A stretch of DNA of 64,000 bases, from assembly GCF_013340205.1 (NCBI RefSeq), contig NZ_BJTG01000004.1, positions 1-64,000 on the forward strand, read 5' to 3'. Position 1 is the stretch's first letter, and every line of letters starts with the position of its first letter. This DNA comes from Anaeromyxobacter diazotrophicus. Its GTDB lineage: Bacteria; Myxococcota; Myxococcia; Myxococcales; Anaeromyxobacteraceae. Made by a program: the position numbers and the translations under genes. Of the stretch, positions 44,720 through 54,306 are shown piece after piece. Below the pieces are notes generated by a model. That model ran no database searches. It saw only the letters and a list, made by a program, of their open reading frames with translations, and was not told where the DNA came from.

Positions 44720-46176
44720 CCGGGGCGCTCCGCGGCCGCCGCGCTGGCGCTCGCGCCGACGCGCTCGATCAGGTGACGGAAGATGAGGGCGTGGATGGGG
44801 TAGAGCAGGTACCAGTAGGCGAGGCCGGCGAGGCCCCGCGGCGCGAAGAAGGCGGTCTGCACCAGCCGCGTCGCCCCGCCGGCCGCCGGGTGGACCTCGA
44901 ACTGCAACCAGGCCCGGCCGGGCACCTTCATCTCGGCGCGCAGCCGCAGGAGCCGGGCCGGCTGGACCTCCTCCACGCGCCAGAAGTCGAGGGCGTCGCC
45001 GGCGCGCAGCTCGTCGCGATCCCGCCGGCCGCGGCGCAGGCCCACCCCGCCGAGGAGGCGGTCGAGCGCGCCGCGGAGCCGCCACGCCCAGCCCGCGTAC
45101 AGCCAGCCCCGGTCGCCCCCCAGGCCGGAGAAGGCGCGGAACACGTCCGCCGGCGCCGCCGCCACCTCGCGCTGGCGCCGCTCGACGATGAGCCCCGCGC
45201 CCTGCGCCAGCGTCACCGGCGCGCGGTCGCCCTGGCTGGTGGCGAGCGCGTCGCTCCAGCTCGCCTGGACGTCGCCCCGGTCGAGCCCGGAGAGCGCCTC
45301 GGCGAGGGCCTCGCGGTAGCCGAGCGGGACGATCTCCGGGAAGAGCCGCCGGGCCAGGTCGTCGCGCACCACCACCTCGCTCCGCAGCCCCTCGATGAGC
45401 GGCCGCGCCAGCCCCCGCGGTACCGGGGTCATCCAGTGGACCCAGTGCGAGGAGAGGCCCGGCGAGAGCACCGGCACGGGCACGAGGACGCGCCGCAGCC
45501 CGCGCAGCGCCGCATAGCCCAGCATGAGCTCGCGGTAGGTGAGGGCGTCGGCGCCGCCGATCTCGATCACGCGGCCGGCGGCCGCCGGCGAGGTCAGGGC
45601 GGCGACGAGGTAGGCGAGCACGTCCCGGACGGCGATGGGCTGGACCCGCTGGAACACCCACCGCGGGCAGATCATGACGGGGAGCCGCTCGGTGAGGCAG
45701 CGCACCATCTCGAAGGAGATCGAGCCCGCGCCCACCACGATGGCCGCGCGCAGCTCGGCGACCGGCACCGCGCCCTCACGCAGCCGGTGGCCGGTGGCGT
45801 GGCGCGAGGCGAGGTGCTCGGAGAGCGGCCCGCGCTCGTCGCCGAGCGCCCCCAGGTACACGATCCGGCCGAGCCGGGCCGCCTCGGCCGCCTCCGCGAA
45901 GTGTCCCGCGGCCGCGCGATCGCGCTCGTCGAAGCGCGCGTGCGGGCCCATGCTGTGGACGAGGTAGTAGGCCGCGTCGCAGCCGGCCAGCGCGGGCCGC
46001 AGCGTCTCGGGCGCGAGCACGTCGCCGCGCGCGATCTCCACCTGGGGAGCCCAGCGGCGTCCCGCCACCCGCGCCGGGTCGCGCGCGAGCACCCGGACCT
46101 GGTGCCCCGCCTCGAGGAGGCGCGGCACGAGCGACCCCCCGATGTAGCCGGTCGCTCCGGTGACGAGGACGCGCAT
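44716..46176 (-). CDS. NAD(P)-binding SDR protein with C-terminal DUF2867
   Basis: A 486-residue protein. Residues about 1-300 are an atypical short-chain dehydrogenase with the nucleotide loop VTGATGYIGGSLVPRL and YYLVHSMG. Residues about 330-480 form a DUF2867 domain (FRAFSGLGGDRGWLYAGWAW, LDFWRVEEVQPARLLRLRAE, AYWYLLYPIHALIF). The combination is known in bacteria, but the substrate is not. It leads a three-gene unit with photolyase and flavin reductase, which may suggest a light- or stress-related role. Confidence 0.88.
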   Translation of the reverse strand: MRVLVTGATGYIGGSLVPRLLEAGHQVRVLARDPARVAGRRWAPQVEIARGDVLAPETLRPALAGCDAAYYLVHSMGPHARFDERDRAAAGHFAEAAEAARLGRIVYLGALGDERGPLSEHLASRHATGHRLREGAVPVAELRAAIVVGAGSISFEMVRCLTERLPVMICPRWVFQRVQPIAVRDVLAYLVAALTSPAAAGRVIEIGGADALTYRELMLGYAALRGLRRVLVPVPVLSPGLSSHWVHWMTPVPRGLARPLIEGLRSEVVVRDDLARRLFPEIVPLGYREALAEALSGLDRGDVQASWSDALATSQGDRAPVTLAQGAGLIVERRQREVAAAPADVFRAFSGLGGDRGWLYAGWAWRLRGALDRLLGGVGLRRGRRDRDELRAGDALDFWRVEEVQPARLLRLRAEMKVPGRAWLQFEVHPAAGGATRLVQTAFFAPRGLAGLAYWYLLYPIHALIFRHLIERVGASASAAAAERPG

Positions 46177-46348
46177 GCCCTCTCTTAAGCCGTCCCGCGC
46201 GAGCGCGCGGAGGGTCAGCGGGGAACCGCCCGGATCGCCCTCGCAAAAGCCCCGTGGCGAGGTGCGCCCGGGCGGGCCCCCTCCCAGGCGGACCCAGACC
46301 GGCGGCCGGTTGCGAGGCCGGCTGAGGCACCGCAGCTTGCGGGGAGCG

Positions 46349-47644
46349 ATGGACGCCTCCGCCCAGCCGAGCCACGCGCCGCCCGCCCGCCCGTCGCCCG
46401 CTCCGGGTACGCCGGCCGCGGCGCGCTATCGCGCGGTGCGGGCCCGCACGGAGGCGCTCTGCGCGCCGCTCGGGCCGGAGGACATGGTGGTGCAGTCGAT
46501 GCCCGACGCGAGCCCCGCCAAGTGGCACCTCGCGCACACCACCTGGTTCTTCGAGACGTTCCTCCTCGGGCCGCGCGAGCCTGGGTTCGAGCCGTTCCAC
46601 CCGAAGTACGGGTTCCTCTTCAACTCCTACTACGACACCGTCGGCCCGCGCCACGCGCGCGCCAAGCGCGGCCTCCTGACGCGGCCGCCGCTCCCCGAGG
46701 TGCGCGCCTACCGGCGCCAGGTGGACGATCGCGTGCTGGCGCTCCTCGAGCGCGGGCTCGATCCGGAGGGCGCGGCGGTGCTGGAGGTCGGCCTCCACCA
46801 CGAGCAGCAGCACCAGGAGCTGCTCCTCACCGACATCAAGCACGCCTTCTCGGAGAACCCGCTCCGCCCGGCCTACGCGCCGCCGCTCGCGCCGTCGCGC
46901 CGGTCCGCGCCGCGGCTCGCCTGGGTGGAGCACGAGGGCGGCCTGTGCGAGCTCGGGCACGGCGGCGGCGGCTTCGCCTTCGACAACGAGGGGCCGCGGC
47001 ACCGGGCGTGGCTCGAGCCCTTCGCGCTCGCCTCGCGGGCGGTGACCTGCGGCGAGTACCTCGGCTTCCTCGAGGACGGCGGCTACCGCCGCCCCGGGCT
47101 GTGGCTCTCCGACGGCTTCGCCGCGGCGGCCCGGGCCGGCTGGGAGGCGCCGCTGTACTGGGAGCGCGACGGCGCGGGCTGGAGCGTGTTCACCCTCCAC
47201 GGGCCGCGGCCGCTCGATCCCGCCGAGCCGGTGGTCCACCTGTCGTACTACGAGGCGGACGCCTACGCCCGCTGGGCGGGGGCGCGGCTCCCCACCGAGG
47301 CGGAGTGGGAGGTGGTCGCGAGGGGCGCCGCCGAGGACGGGGCGCTGGCCGACGGCGGTCGCTACCACCCGGCGGCGGCGGGGGAGCAGCGCCCGGCCCA
47401 GCTCCTGGGCGACGTCTGGGAGTGGACGGCGAGCGCGTACGCGGCGTATCCGGGGTACCGCCCCGCCCCCGGCGCGCTCGGCGAGTACAACGGCAAGTTC
47501 ATGGTGAACCAGCTCGTGCTGCGCGGGGGCTCCTGCGCCACGCCGGCCGGGCACGTGCGCCCCACCTACCGCAACTTCTTCTACCCGGAGGCCCGCTGGC
47601 AGTTCTCGGGCCTCCGCCTGTGCCGGGAGGCGCGCCGATGCTGA
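46349..47644 (+). CDS. egtB: Ergothioneine synthesis sulfoxide synthase EgtB
   Basis: Iron enzyme joining hercynine and a thiol (gamma-glutamylcysteine or cysteine) through oxygen. The 431 residues have an N-terminal DinB-like domain with the metal histidines (WHLAHTTWFFETF and GLHHEQQHQELLL). An FGE-sulfatase fold follows (RLPTEAEWEVVARG, GDVWEWTASAY, RGGSCATPAGHVRPTYRNFF). The start ATG at 46349 has GGGGAG upstream. It overlaps egtD by 7 bp. No EgtA or EgtC gene is adjacent. Confidence 0.94.
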   Translation: MDASAQPSHAPPARPSPAPGTPAAARYRAVRARTEALCAPLGPEDMVVQSMPDASPAKWHLAHTTWFFETFLLGPREPGFEPFHPKYGFLFNSYYDTVGPRHARAKRGLLTRPPLPEVRAYRRQVDDRVLALLERGLDPEGAAVLEVGLHHEQQHQELLLTDIKHAFSENPLRPAYAPPLAPSRRSAPRLAWVEHEGGLCELGHGGGGFAFDNEGPRHRAWLEPFALASRAVTCGEYLGFLEDGGYRRPGLWLSDGFAAAARAGWEAPLYWERDGAGWSVFTLHGPRPLDPAEPVVHLSYYEADAYARWAGARLPTEAEWEVVARGAAEDGALADGGRYHPAAAGEQRPAQLLGDVWEWTASAYAAYPGYRPAPGALGEYNGKFMVNQLVLRGGSCATPAGHVRPTYRNFFYPEARWQFSGLRLCREARRC

Positions 47645-48612
47645 CCACCACCGAGGGGCTGTTCGAGGTCCGCCCGCTCGCCCGCGAGAGCCGCGCCGAG
47701 TTCCTGGAGGACGTCCTGTGCGGCCTCGCCCGCGCGCAGAAGGAGCTCCCCTGCAAGTGGCTCTACGACGCGCGCGGGTCGGCGCTGTTCGAGCGCATCT
47801 GCCAGCTCGAGGAGTACTACCCGACGCGGGTCGAGCTCGCGATCATGGAGCACCACGCGCGGGAGATGGCGGCGCTGCTGGGACCGGACTGCGCGCTCGT
47901 CGAGTACGGCTCGGGGTCGAGCCTCAAGACGCGGCTGCTCCTGCAGCACCTCCGGCCGGCCGCCTACGTGCCGGTCGACATCTCGGGCCCGGCGCTGACC
48001 GAGGCCAGCGACCGGCTGGCGCGCGCCTTCCCGCAGCTCCCGGTGCTGCCGGTCTGCGGCGACTTCACGAAGCCGCTCCTGCTCCCGCTGGACGGCGTCG
48101 CCGCGGGGCGGCGCTGCGTCTACTTCCCCGGCTCCACCATCGGCAACTTCCACAAGCCCGAGATGGTCGGGTTCCTGGCCTCGGTGGCCCGCCAGTGCGG
48201 CCCCGGCGGCGGGTTACTCCTCGGCGTGGACCTGCGCAAGGAGCGTGACGTGCTGGAGCGCGCCTACGACGACGCGCAGGGGGTGACGGCGTCGTTCGAC
48301 CTCAACGTGCTGGTGCGCGCCAACCGCGAGCTCGGGGCCGACTTCCGCCTCGACAGCTTCCGCCACGAGGCGCGCTGGGACGAGCGGCAAGGGCGGATGG
48401 AGATGCACCTCGTCTCCACCCGGGAGCAGACGGTCCACGTGGGCGGCGAGGCGTTCCGCTTCGACGAGGGCGAGAGCATCTGGACGGAGTCCTCGTACAA
48501 GTACGACCTGCGCGAGTTCGCCGTGCTGGCTGCGCTGGCGGGGTGGCGCTCCGAGTCGGTGTGGACCGACCACCGCGCCTGGTTCAGCGTCCAGTACCTC
48601 ACGTGCGCCTGA
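47638..48612 (+). CDS. egtD: Histidine N-methyltransferase EgtD
   Basis: SAM-dependent enzyme making hercynine (trimethyl-histidine), the first step of ergothioneine synthesis. The 324 residues contain the opening pattern PCKWLYDARGSALFERICQL, the SAM loop LVEYGSGSSLKTRLLL and YFPGSTIGNFHKPE. The closing segment is WTDHRAWFSVQYLT. It overlaps egtB, giving a compact two-gene pathway unit. Confidence 0.95.
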   Translation: MLTTTEGLFEVRPLARESRAEFLEDVLCGLARAQKELPCKWLYDARGSALFERICQLEEYYPTRVELAIMEHHAREMAALLGPDCALVEYGSGSSLKTRLLLQHLRPAAYVPVDISGPALTEASDRLARAFPQLPVLPVCGDFTKPLLLPLDGVAAGRRCVYFPGSTIGNFHKPEMVGFLASVARQCGPGGGLLLGVDLRKERDVLERAYDDAQGVTASFDLNVLVRANRELGADFRLDSFRHEARWDERQGRMEMHLVSTREQTVHVGGEAFRFDEGESIWTESSYKYDLREFAVLAALAGWRSESVWTDHRAWFSVQYLTCA

Positions 48613-48637
48613 CCCCGGGGGCGGTTAAGCCCCCGCC

Positions 48638-49135
48638 ATGATCTCTCCCGAGATGCAGGAGGCGCTCTCCGAGCACGCCTCGCAGGAGGTGTACTCGGCG
48701 TACCTGTACCTGGCGATGGGCGCCTGGTGCGACACCAAGGCCTACAAGGGCTTCGGTCGCTGGCTGCGCGTCCAGCACGGCGAGGAGCTCGAGCACGCGC
48801 GCAAGTTCGTGGACTACGTGCTCGACCGCGGCGGCCACCCCAGCTTCGCCGCGGTGGCGGCGCCGCCGCGCGAGTTCGGCACCATCACGCAGGTCTTCGA
48901 GGCGGTGCTGGCGCACGAGCAGCAGGTCACGCGGCGGATCCACGGGCTCTATCAGGCGGCGCTGGCCGGGAAGGACACGGCGGCGCAGGTCTTCCTGCAG
49001 TGGTTCGTGGGCGAGCAGGTCGAGGAGGAGGCCGCGGCCCAGGAGATCGTCGACAAGCTCCGGCTCGTCGGCGAGCGCCCCGGCGCCGCGCTCTACCTCG
49101 ACAAGGAGTACGGTAAGCGCGGGAAGAGCGGGTAG
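48638..49135 (+). CDS. ftnA: Bacterial ferritin
   Basis: A 165-residue non-heme ferritin that stores iron. The ferroxidase residues are in EVYSAYLYLAMGAW, HGEELEHARKFVDYV and LQWFVGEQVEEEAAAQEIVD. Length and motifs fit the FtnA family. It lies 25 bp after egtD but may have its own promoter; the gap is short and shows no obvious Fur box. Confidence 0.94.
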   Translation: MISPEMQEALSEHASQEVYSAYLYLAMGAWCDTKAYKGFGRWLRVQHGEELEHARKFVDYVLDRGGHPSFAAVAAPPREFGTITQVFEAVLAHEQQVTRRIHGLYQAALAGKDTAAQVFLQWFVGEQVEEEAAAQEIVDKLRLVGERPGAALYLDKEYGKRGKSG

Positions 49136-49181
49136 GGCGCGGGGTCCTCCCCTCCACCCCCTCTCCCCCCCCGGAGCGCCC

Positions 49182-51731
49182 GTGCCCCACGCCACCGACG
49201 ACCGCAACTACCGCCTCCCCACCTCCGTCCGCCCCGCCCGCTACCAGCTGACGCTCTCGCTCGACCCCGGGCGGCGCGTCTTCGCGGGCGAGGGTCAGGT
49301 CGGGCTCGAGCTGGCGGCGCCCACCGGCGAGCTCGTGCTGCACGCGGCGGCGCTCGACCTCACGCGCGCCGAGCTCCGGACCGCCGACGGCCCGCGGGCG
49401 GTGCGGGTGGTGCCCGCGCCGGCCAGCGAGACGGTCCGGCTCGTCCTCGAACGGCCGGCGCCGGCCGGCGCGGCGACGCTCGAGCTCGCCTGGAACGGCC
49501 ACGTCAGCGACGGCCTGCGGGGGCTCTACCAGGCCGCGGGGGTGGCGGTGACGCAGTTCGAGGCGGCCGACGCCCGCCGCGTCTTCCCGTGCTTCGACGA
49601 GCCGGGCTTCAAGGCGCCCTGGGCGCTCACCGTCGAGGCGCCCGCCGGGCTGGCGCTCCTCTCGAACGGCGCGCCGGAGCGGACCACCGAGGCGGCCGGC
49701 CGGCAGCGCGTCGCCTTCCGCGAGACGCCGCCGCTCCCCACCTACCTCGTCGCGCTCGCCTGCGGCGCCCTCGAGGCGCGGCCGGCCGGCGCGGCGCGCG
49801 GCGTCCCGGTGCGGACCTGGGCCGTCCCGGAGAAGCTCGCGCTGACCGCCTTCGCGCAGGAGGTCGCGCTCGAGGTGCTCCCGCGCCTGGAGGACTACTT
49901 CGGCCTCCCCTACGCCTTCGGGAAGCTCGACCAGGTGGGCGTGCCGGAGTTCGAGGCGGGCGCGATGGAGAACGCCGGCCTCGTCACCTACCGCGAGGCG
50001 GCGCTCCTGCTCGACCCCGCCACCGCCGCGCTGCCGGTGAAGAAGCGCGTCGCCGAGGTCATCACCCACGAGCTGGCGCACCAGTGGTTCGGCAACTGGG
50101 TCACCATGCAGTGGTGGGACGACCTGTGGCTGAACGAGTCGTTCGCCACCTGGATGGCGGCCAAGATCGTCGACGGCTGGCGGCCGGAGTGGCGGGTCTG
50201 GCTCGACTTCGACGCCGGCAAGGCGGCCGCGCTCCACCTCGACGCGCTCCGCTCGACGCACCCGGTCCGGGCCGAGGTGAAGAACCCCGAGGACATGACC
50301 GAGAGCTTCGACGTCATCACCTACGAGAAGGGCGGCGCGGTGCTCCGGATGATCGAGGGGTACCTGGGCGAGGGCCCGTTCCGCGACGGCATCCGCCTCT
50401 ACATGCGGCGCCACGCGAAGGCGAACGCGGTGGCCGGCCAGCTGTGGGCGGCGCTGGCGGAGGCCTCGGGCCAGCCGGTGCCGGAGCTGGCCGACGCGTG
50501 GATCGGAGGGCCCGGCTACCCGGTGGTGGAGGTGCGGCGCGAGGGGCGCCGGGTGGCGCTGGGCCAGCGGAGGTTCTACTCGGAGCCGGGCGTGGCCGAA
50601 GCCGGCGAGCGCTGGCCAGTGCCGCTCGTGCTGCGGTACGAGGACGCGGGCGGGGTGAAGGAGGCGCGCCACCTCCTGCGCGGCGCGGCGGGCGAGCTCA
50701 CGCTCCCGGGCGAGGGCGAGGTGCGCTGGCTCGTCGCCAACGGGGGCTCGACCGGCTTCTACCGCGTCGCCTACGACGCCGCGTCGGCGGCCGCGCTGGC
50801 GCGCCACCTGCCTCGGCTGGCGCCCTCCGAGCGCATCGGGCTCATCGCCGACCAGTGGGCGCTCGTCCGCGCCGGCGCGCGCGAGCCGGCCGACTTCCTC
50901 GACCTGCTGGCGGCCTTCGGCGGGGAGGAGGACTACGCCGTCCTCGACGAGCTCGTCGGGCGGCTGGCGGGCCTCGAGGCGCGCCTCGCCGACGAGCCGG
51001 TCCGCCAGCGCTTCCAGCGCTTCGTGGCGAACCTGGTCGGCCCCGCCTTCGCCCGCGCCGGCTGGGATCCCGCGCCGGGCGAGCCCGACGCCTTGCGCAT
51101 GCGGCGCGCCGCCCTGCTGCGCGCGCTGGCGCTGGTGGCGCGCGAGCCGGCGGCGGTGGCGGAGGGGGCGCGCCGCCTCGACCGGTTCCTCGGCGGCGAC
51201 GCCGCCGCCCTCGAGCCGAACCTGCACGACGCGGCGGTGGCGATGGCGGCGCGGGCGGGCGACGAGCGCCGGTTCGAGGCGCTGCGCGCGCGCTTCAAGG
51301 TCGAGCCGGACCCGGCCCTCAAGCGCCGCTACCTGACCGGCCTGGCGCTCTTCGAGGACCCGGCGCTGGCGGCGCGCGCCGAGGCGCTCGCCTTCGGCGA
51401 CGAGATCCCGCTCCAGGACGCGGCCTCGTACATGGGCGCGCTGCTCGCGAACCGCACCGCGCGCGAGGGCTTCTGGGGCGCGCTGCGGCAGCGCTGGGAC
51501 GCGGTGCAGCAGCGCGTCGGCGGCGCCCCCATGCTGCTCCGCCGGGTGGTGGAGGCGGTGGGCCAGCTCCCCGAGCGCCGCCACCTGGAGGAGGCGACCG
51601 CGTTCTTCGCCGCGCACCCGGTCCCGGCGGCGCGGCAGGCCATCGCCCAGACCCTGGAGCGGATGCGCCAGGACGTCGCGCTGTGGGAGCGCCTCGGTCC
51701 GGCCGTCGCCCGGTGGCTCGCGGCGCGGTAG
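49182..51731 (+). CDS. M1-family zinc aminopeptidase
   Basis: An 849-residue metallopeptidase removing N-terminal residues from peptides. The exopeptidase motif is GAMEN (260-264). The zinc site HELAH (296-300) with the third ligand Glu319 (WLNESF) is intact. The C-terminal ERAP1-like helical domain runs from about 525. There is no signal peptide, so it should be cytoplasmic. GTG start at 49182 with GGAG upstream. The protein resembles the puromycin-sensitive/ERAP subgroup more than E. coli PepN, judging by the C-terminal domain. Confidence 0.94.
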   Translation: MPHATDDRNYRLPTSVRPARYQLTLSLDPGRRVFAGEGQVGLELAAPTGELVLHAAALDLTRAELRTADGPRAVRVVPAPASETVRLVLERPAPAGAATLELAWNGHVSDGLRGLYQAAGVAVTQFEAADARRVFPCFDEPGFKAPWALTVEAPAGLALLSNGAPERTTEAAGRQRVAFRETPPLPTYLVALACGALEARPAGAARGVPVRTWAVPEKLALTAFAQEVALEVLPRLEDYFGLPYAFGKLDQVGVPEFEAGAMENAGLVTYREAALLLDPATAALPVKKRVAEVITHELAHQWFGNWVTMQWWDDLWLNESFATWMAAKIVDGWRPEWRVWLDFDAGKAAALHLDALRSTHPVRAEVKNPEDMTESFDVITYEKGGAVLRMIEGYLGEGPFRDGIRLYMRRHAKANAVAGQLWAALAEASGQPVPELADAWIGGPGYPVVEVRREGRRVALGQRRFYSEPGVAEAGERWPVPLVLRYEDAGGVKEARHLLRGAAGELTLPGEGEVRWLVANGGSTGFYRVAYDAASAAALARHLPRLAPSERIGLIADQWALVRAGAREPADFLDLLAAFGGEEDYAVLDELVGRLAGLEARLADEPVRQRFQRFVANLVGPAFARAGWDPAPGEPDALRMRRAALLRALALVAREPAAVAEGARRLDRFLGGDAAALEPNLHDAAVAMAARAGDERRFEALRARFKVEPDPALKRRYLTGLALFEDPALAARAEALAFGDEIPLQDAASYMGALLANRTAREGFWGALRQRWDAVQQRVGGAPMLLRRVVEAVGQLPERRHLEEATAFFAAHPVPAARQAIAQTLERMRQDVALWERLGPAVARWLAAR

Positions 51732-51763
51732 GTCCGGCGGGGGGTTCGGGGTAGATTCCGGCC

Positions 51764-53014
51764 GTGACCGAAGCCCGCCCCTCGCCCCCCTGGATCTTCT
51801 CGCTCACCATCCTGCCCTTCGCGGCCGCCATCGGCTACGTCACCATCGCGGCGCCGTTCTGGCTCGCGACGCGGGGGGTGTCGCTCGTCGCCATCGGGGC
51901 CATGAGCGCCACGGCGCTCGCGCCGCACGCCTTCAAGTTCCTGTGGGCGCCGCTGCTCGACCTGGGGGCGCGCCGGCGCGCCTGGTTCGCCGCGACCAGC
52001 CTGCTCAGCGCCGCGCTGCTCGGCGCGCTGGCGCTCCTGCCCGCGCCCGAGGCGCACCTCGGCGCCTTCACCGCGCTGGCGTTCGCCGCCAACGTCGCCG
52101 CCACCACCGCCTGCGCCGCCGCGGACGGGCTCATGGCCATCACCACCGCGCCCGAGCGCAAGGGCGCCGCCGCGGCCTGGCGCATGGCGGGCAACGTCGG
52201 CGGCACGAACGTGCTCGGCGCGCTCGTGCTGTGGGTCTCGAAGTACAGCTCGGTCGGCGTGGCGGGCGGGGCCCTGGCGGCGCTCACCGCCGGGTCGGCG
52301 GTCGCGGCGCTCTTCATCCACGAGCCGCGCGCCGCCGCGTCCGCGCCCGGCGCCCGGCTCCTCGCCGCGGCGGGCCGCAGCCTCGCGGCCATCGGGCGGG
52401 ACCTGTGGGGGATGGTGCGGAGCCGCGAGGGCTGGACCGGCATCGTCATCTGCGCCGTGCCGGTGGGGGCCGGGGCGCTCACCAACATCTTCAGCGCCAT
52501 GGCGCCGGAGTACGGCGCCAGCGAGGACGTGGTGGCGATGGTCAACGGGCTCTGGGGCGGCCTGGTGGGCGCGGGCGGCTCGTTCCTGGGCGGGTGGCTC
52601 GCCGACCGGATGAACCGGCGCATCGCCTACGCCATCTCGGGCGTCCTCATCGCCGCGAGCGCCCTCGCCATGATGGCCGGGCCGATGACCCCGGCCACCT
52701 ACACCTGGGGCACGCTCCTCTACAACTTCGCGACCGGGATCTCCTTCGCGGCGCTGGCCGCCTTCGTGCTGGAGATGGTGGGCCACAGCGTGGCGGCCGC
52801 GACGAAGTACACCCTCTTCATCGCGGTGGCGAACCTGGCCGGCTCCTACGTGACCGCGCTCGACGGGTGGGCCTCCGAGTTCCGCCACCTCGGCGCCCGC
52901 GGCGCGCTGGCCGCCGACGCCGCGCTCACCGTGGCGGGGATCGCGGTGCTGGCGGCCATGGTGTGGGTCACGCGGCGGCCGCGCGCCGCGACGCCGGAGG
53001 CGGTGCAGGCGTGA
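51764..53014 (+). CDS. MFS transporter, AmpG/PAT-like
   Basis: A 416-residue membrane protein with about twelve helices. The first helices (IFSLTILPFAAAIGYVTIAA) and the segment LAPHAFKFLWAPLLDLGARR resemble AmpG/PAT-type transporters (muropeptide or acetyl-CoA carriers). The loop GGWLADRMNRR is the MFS motif of the second half. The substrate cannot be told. GTG start; the stop overlaps the next MFS gene (GTGA). Confidence 0.85.
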   Translation: MTEARPSPPWIFSLTILPFAAAIGYVTIAAPFWLATRGVSLVAIGAMSATALAPHAFKFLWAPLLDLGARRRAWFAATSLLSAALLGALALLPAPEAHLGAFTALAFAANVAATTACAAADGLMAITTAPERKGAAAAWRMAGNVGGTNVLGALVLWVSKYSSVGVAGGALAALTAGSAVAALFIHEPRAAASAPGARLLAAAGRSLAAIGRDLWGMVRSREGWTGIVICAVPVGAGALTNIFSAMAPEYGASEDVVAMVNGLWGGLVGAGGSFLGGWLADRMNRRIAYAISGVLIAASALAMMAGPMTPATYTWGTLLYNFATGISFAALAAFVLEMVGHSVAAATKYTLFIAVANLAGSYVTALDGWASEFRHLGARGALAADAALTVAGIAVLAAMVWVTRRPRAATPEAVQA

Positions 53015-54258
53015 GCCACGACCCGGGGCGCGGCGCGCCCTCCTCGCTGACCGCCCGCTTCCCCGCGCTCCGCCACCGCGACCTCGCGCTGCTCCTCGGT
53101 GGCCAGCTCGTCTCGCTCACCGGCACCCAGATGCAGCAGGTGGCGGTGGTGTGGCAGCTCTACCTGTTCACCCGCTCGCCCTGGGCGCTCGGGCTGCTCG
53201 GGCTCTTCCGCGTCCTCCCGCTCATCGTGTTCGCGCTGGGGGGCGGGGTGGTGGCCGACGTCTTCGACCGGCGCCGCCTCATGATCGCGACCCAGTCCAC
53301 CCTGGCGCTCGTCTCGGTGGCGCTGGCGGTGCTCTCGGCCACCGGCGCCGCCGGCGCCTGGGCGCTCTACGCCGCCGCCGCGCTCACCGGGGCGGCCGCC
53401 GCCTTCGACGGCCCCGCGCGGCAGGCGCTGCTCCCGCTGCTGGTGCCGCGCGAGGACCTGCCGTCGGCGCTGGCGCTCTCCGCGTTCGTCTGGCAGATCG
53501 CGACCGTGGTGGGACCGGCGGTGGGCGGGGTGGTGCTGGCCTGGACCGGCGTCGTGCCCATCTACGCCCTCGACGCCGCCTCCTTCCTGGCGGTGATCGG
53601 CGCGCTCCTCGCCATGCGCCACCGGGCGCCGCCGCGGAGCGGCGCGGCGGTGGGGCTCTCGGCGGTGCTGGAGGGCCTGCGCTTCATGCGGCGCGCCCCC
53701 ATCATCCGCACCACCATGCTGCTCGACTTCGTCGCCACCTTCTTCGGCGGGTCGATGCTGCTCATGCCGATCTTCGCCGACCAGCTCCTGGCGGTCGGGC
53801 CGCGCGGGCTGGGGCTGCTCTACGCGGCGCAGCCGGCCGGCGCCGCCCTGGCCGGGCTGGTCCTCTCCTCCCGGGGCGTGCCGCGGCGCCAGGGCCTGGC
53901 GGTGCTCGTCTCGGTGGCGGCCTACGGCCTCGCGGTGGCGGTGTTCGGCGCCTCGCGCTGGTTCCCGCTCTCGCTGCTCGCGCTCGCCGCCTCGGGCGCG
54001 GCCGACACGGTGAGCATGGTGATCCGCCAGACGCTGCGGCAGCTCCTCACGCCCGACGCGCTGCGCGGCAGGATGACGTCCATCAACATGATCTTCTTCG
54101 CCGGCGGCCCGCAGCTCGGCGAGGTCGAGGCCGGGGCGGTGGCGCGCGCGTTCGGGGCGCGCGTCTCGGTGGCGTCGGGCGGGCTCCTGTGCGTCGTCGC
54201 GGTGGCCGCCACCGCGCTGCTCGCCCCGTCCCTGCGCCGTTACGAAAGCGCGCGCTGA
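53011..54258 (+). CDS. MFS exporter, EntS-like
   Basis: A 415-residue protein with about eleven or twelve helices: LALLLGGQLVSLTGTQMQQV near the start, the loop VVADVFDRRRLM (MFS motif A) and GPARQALLPLLVPREDLPSA. This resembles the EntS/DHA3 drug- or siderophore-export group. Coupled to the previous MFS gene by a 4-bp overlap, so the two are likely produced together. The substrate is unknown. Confidence 0.85.
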   Translation: MSHDPGRGAPSSLTARFPALRHRDLALLLGGQLVSLTGTQMQQVAVVWQLYLFTRSPWALGLLGLFRVLPLIVFALGGGVVADVFDRRRLMIATQSTLALVSVALAVLSATGAAGAWALYAAAALTGAAAAFDGPARQALLPLLVPREDLPSALALSAFVWQIATVVGPAVGGVVLAWTGVVPIYALDAASFLAVIGALLAMRHRAPPRSGAAVGLSAVLEGLRFMRRAPIIRTTMLLDFVATFFGGSMLLMPIFADQLLAVGPRGLGLLYAAQPAGAALAGLVLSSRGVPRRQGLAVLVSVAAYGLAVAVFGASRWFPLSLLALAASGAADTVSMVIRQTLRQLLTPDALRGRMTSINMIFFAGGPQLGEVEAGAVARAFGARVSVASGGLLCVVAVAATALLAPSLRRYESAR

Positions 54259-54306
54259 GCACCTCTCGGAAGGCGCGCCGGGCCTCCGCGCGGCTTACCT
54301 TCCGAG

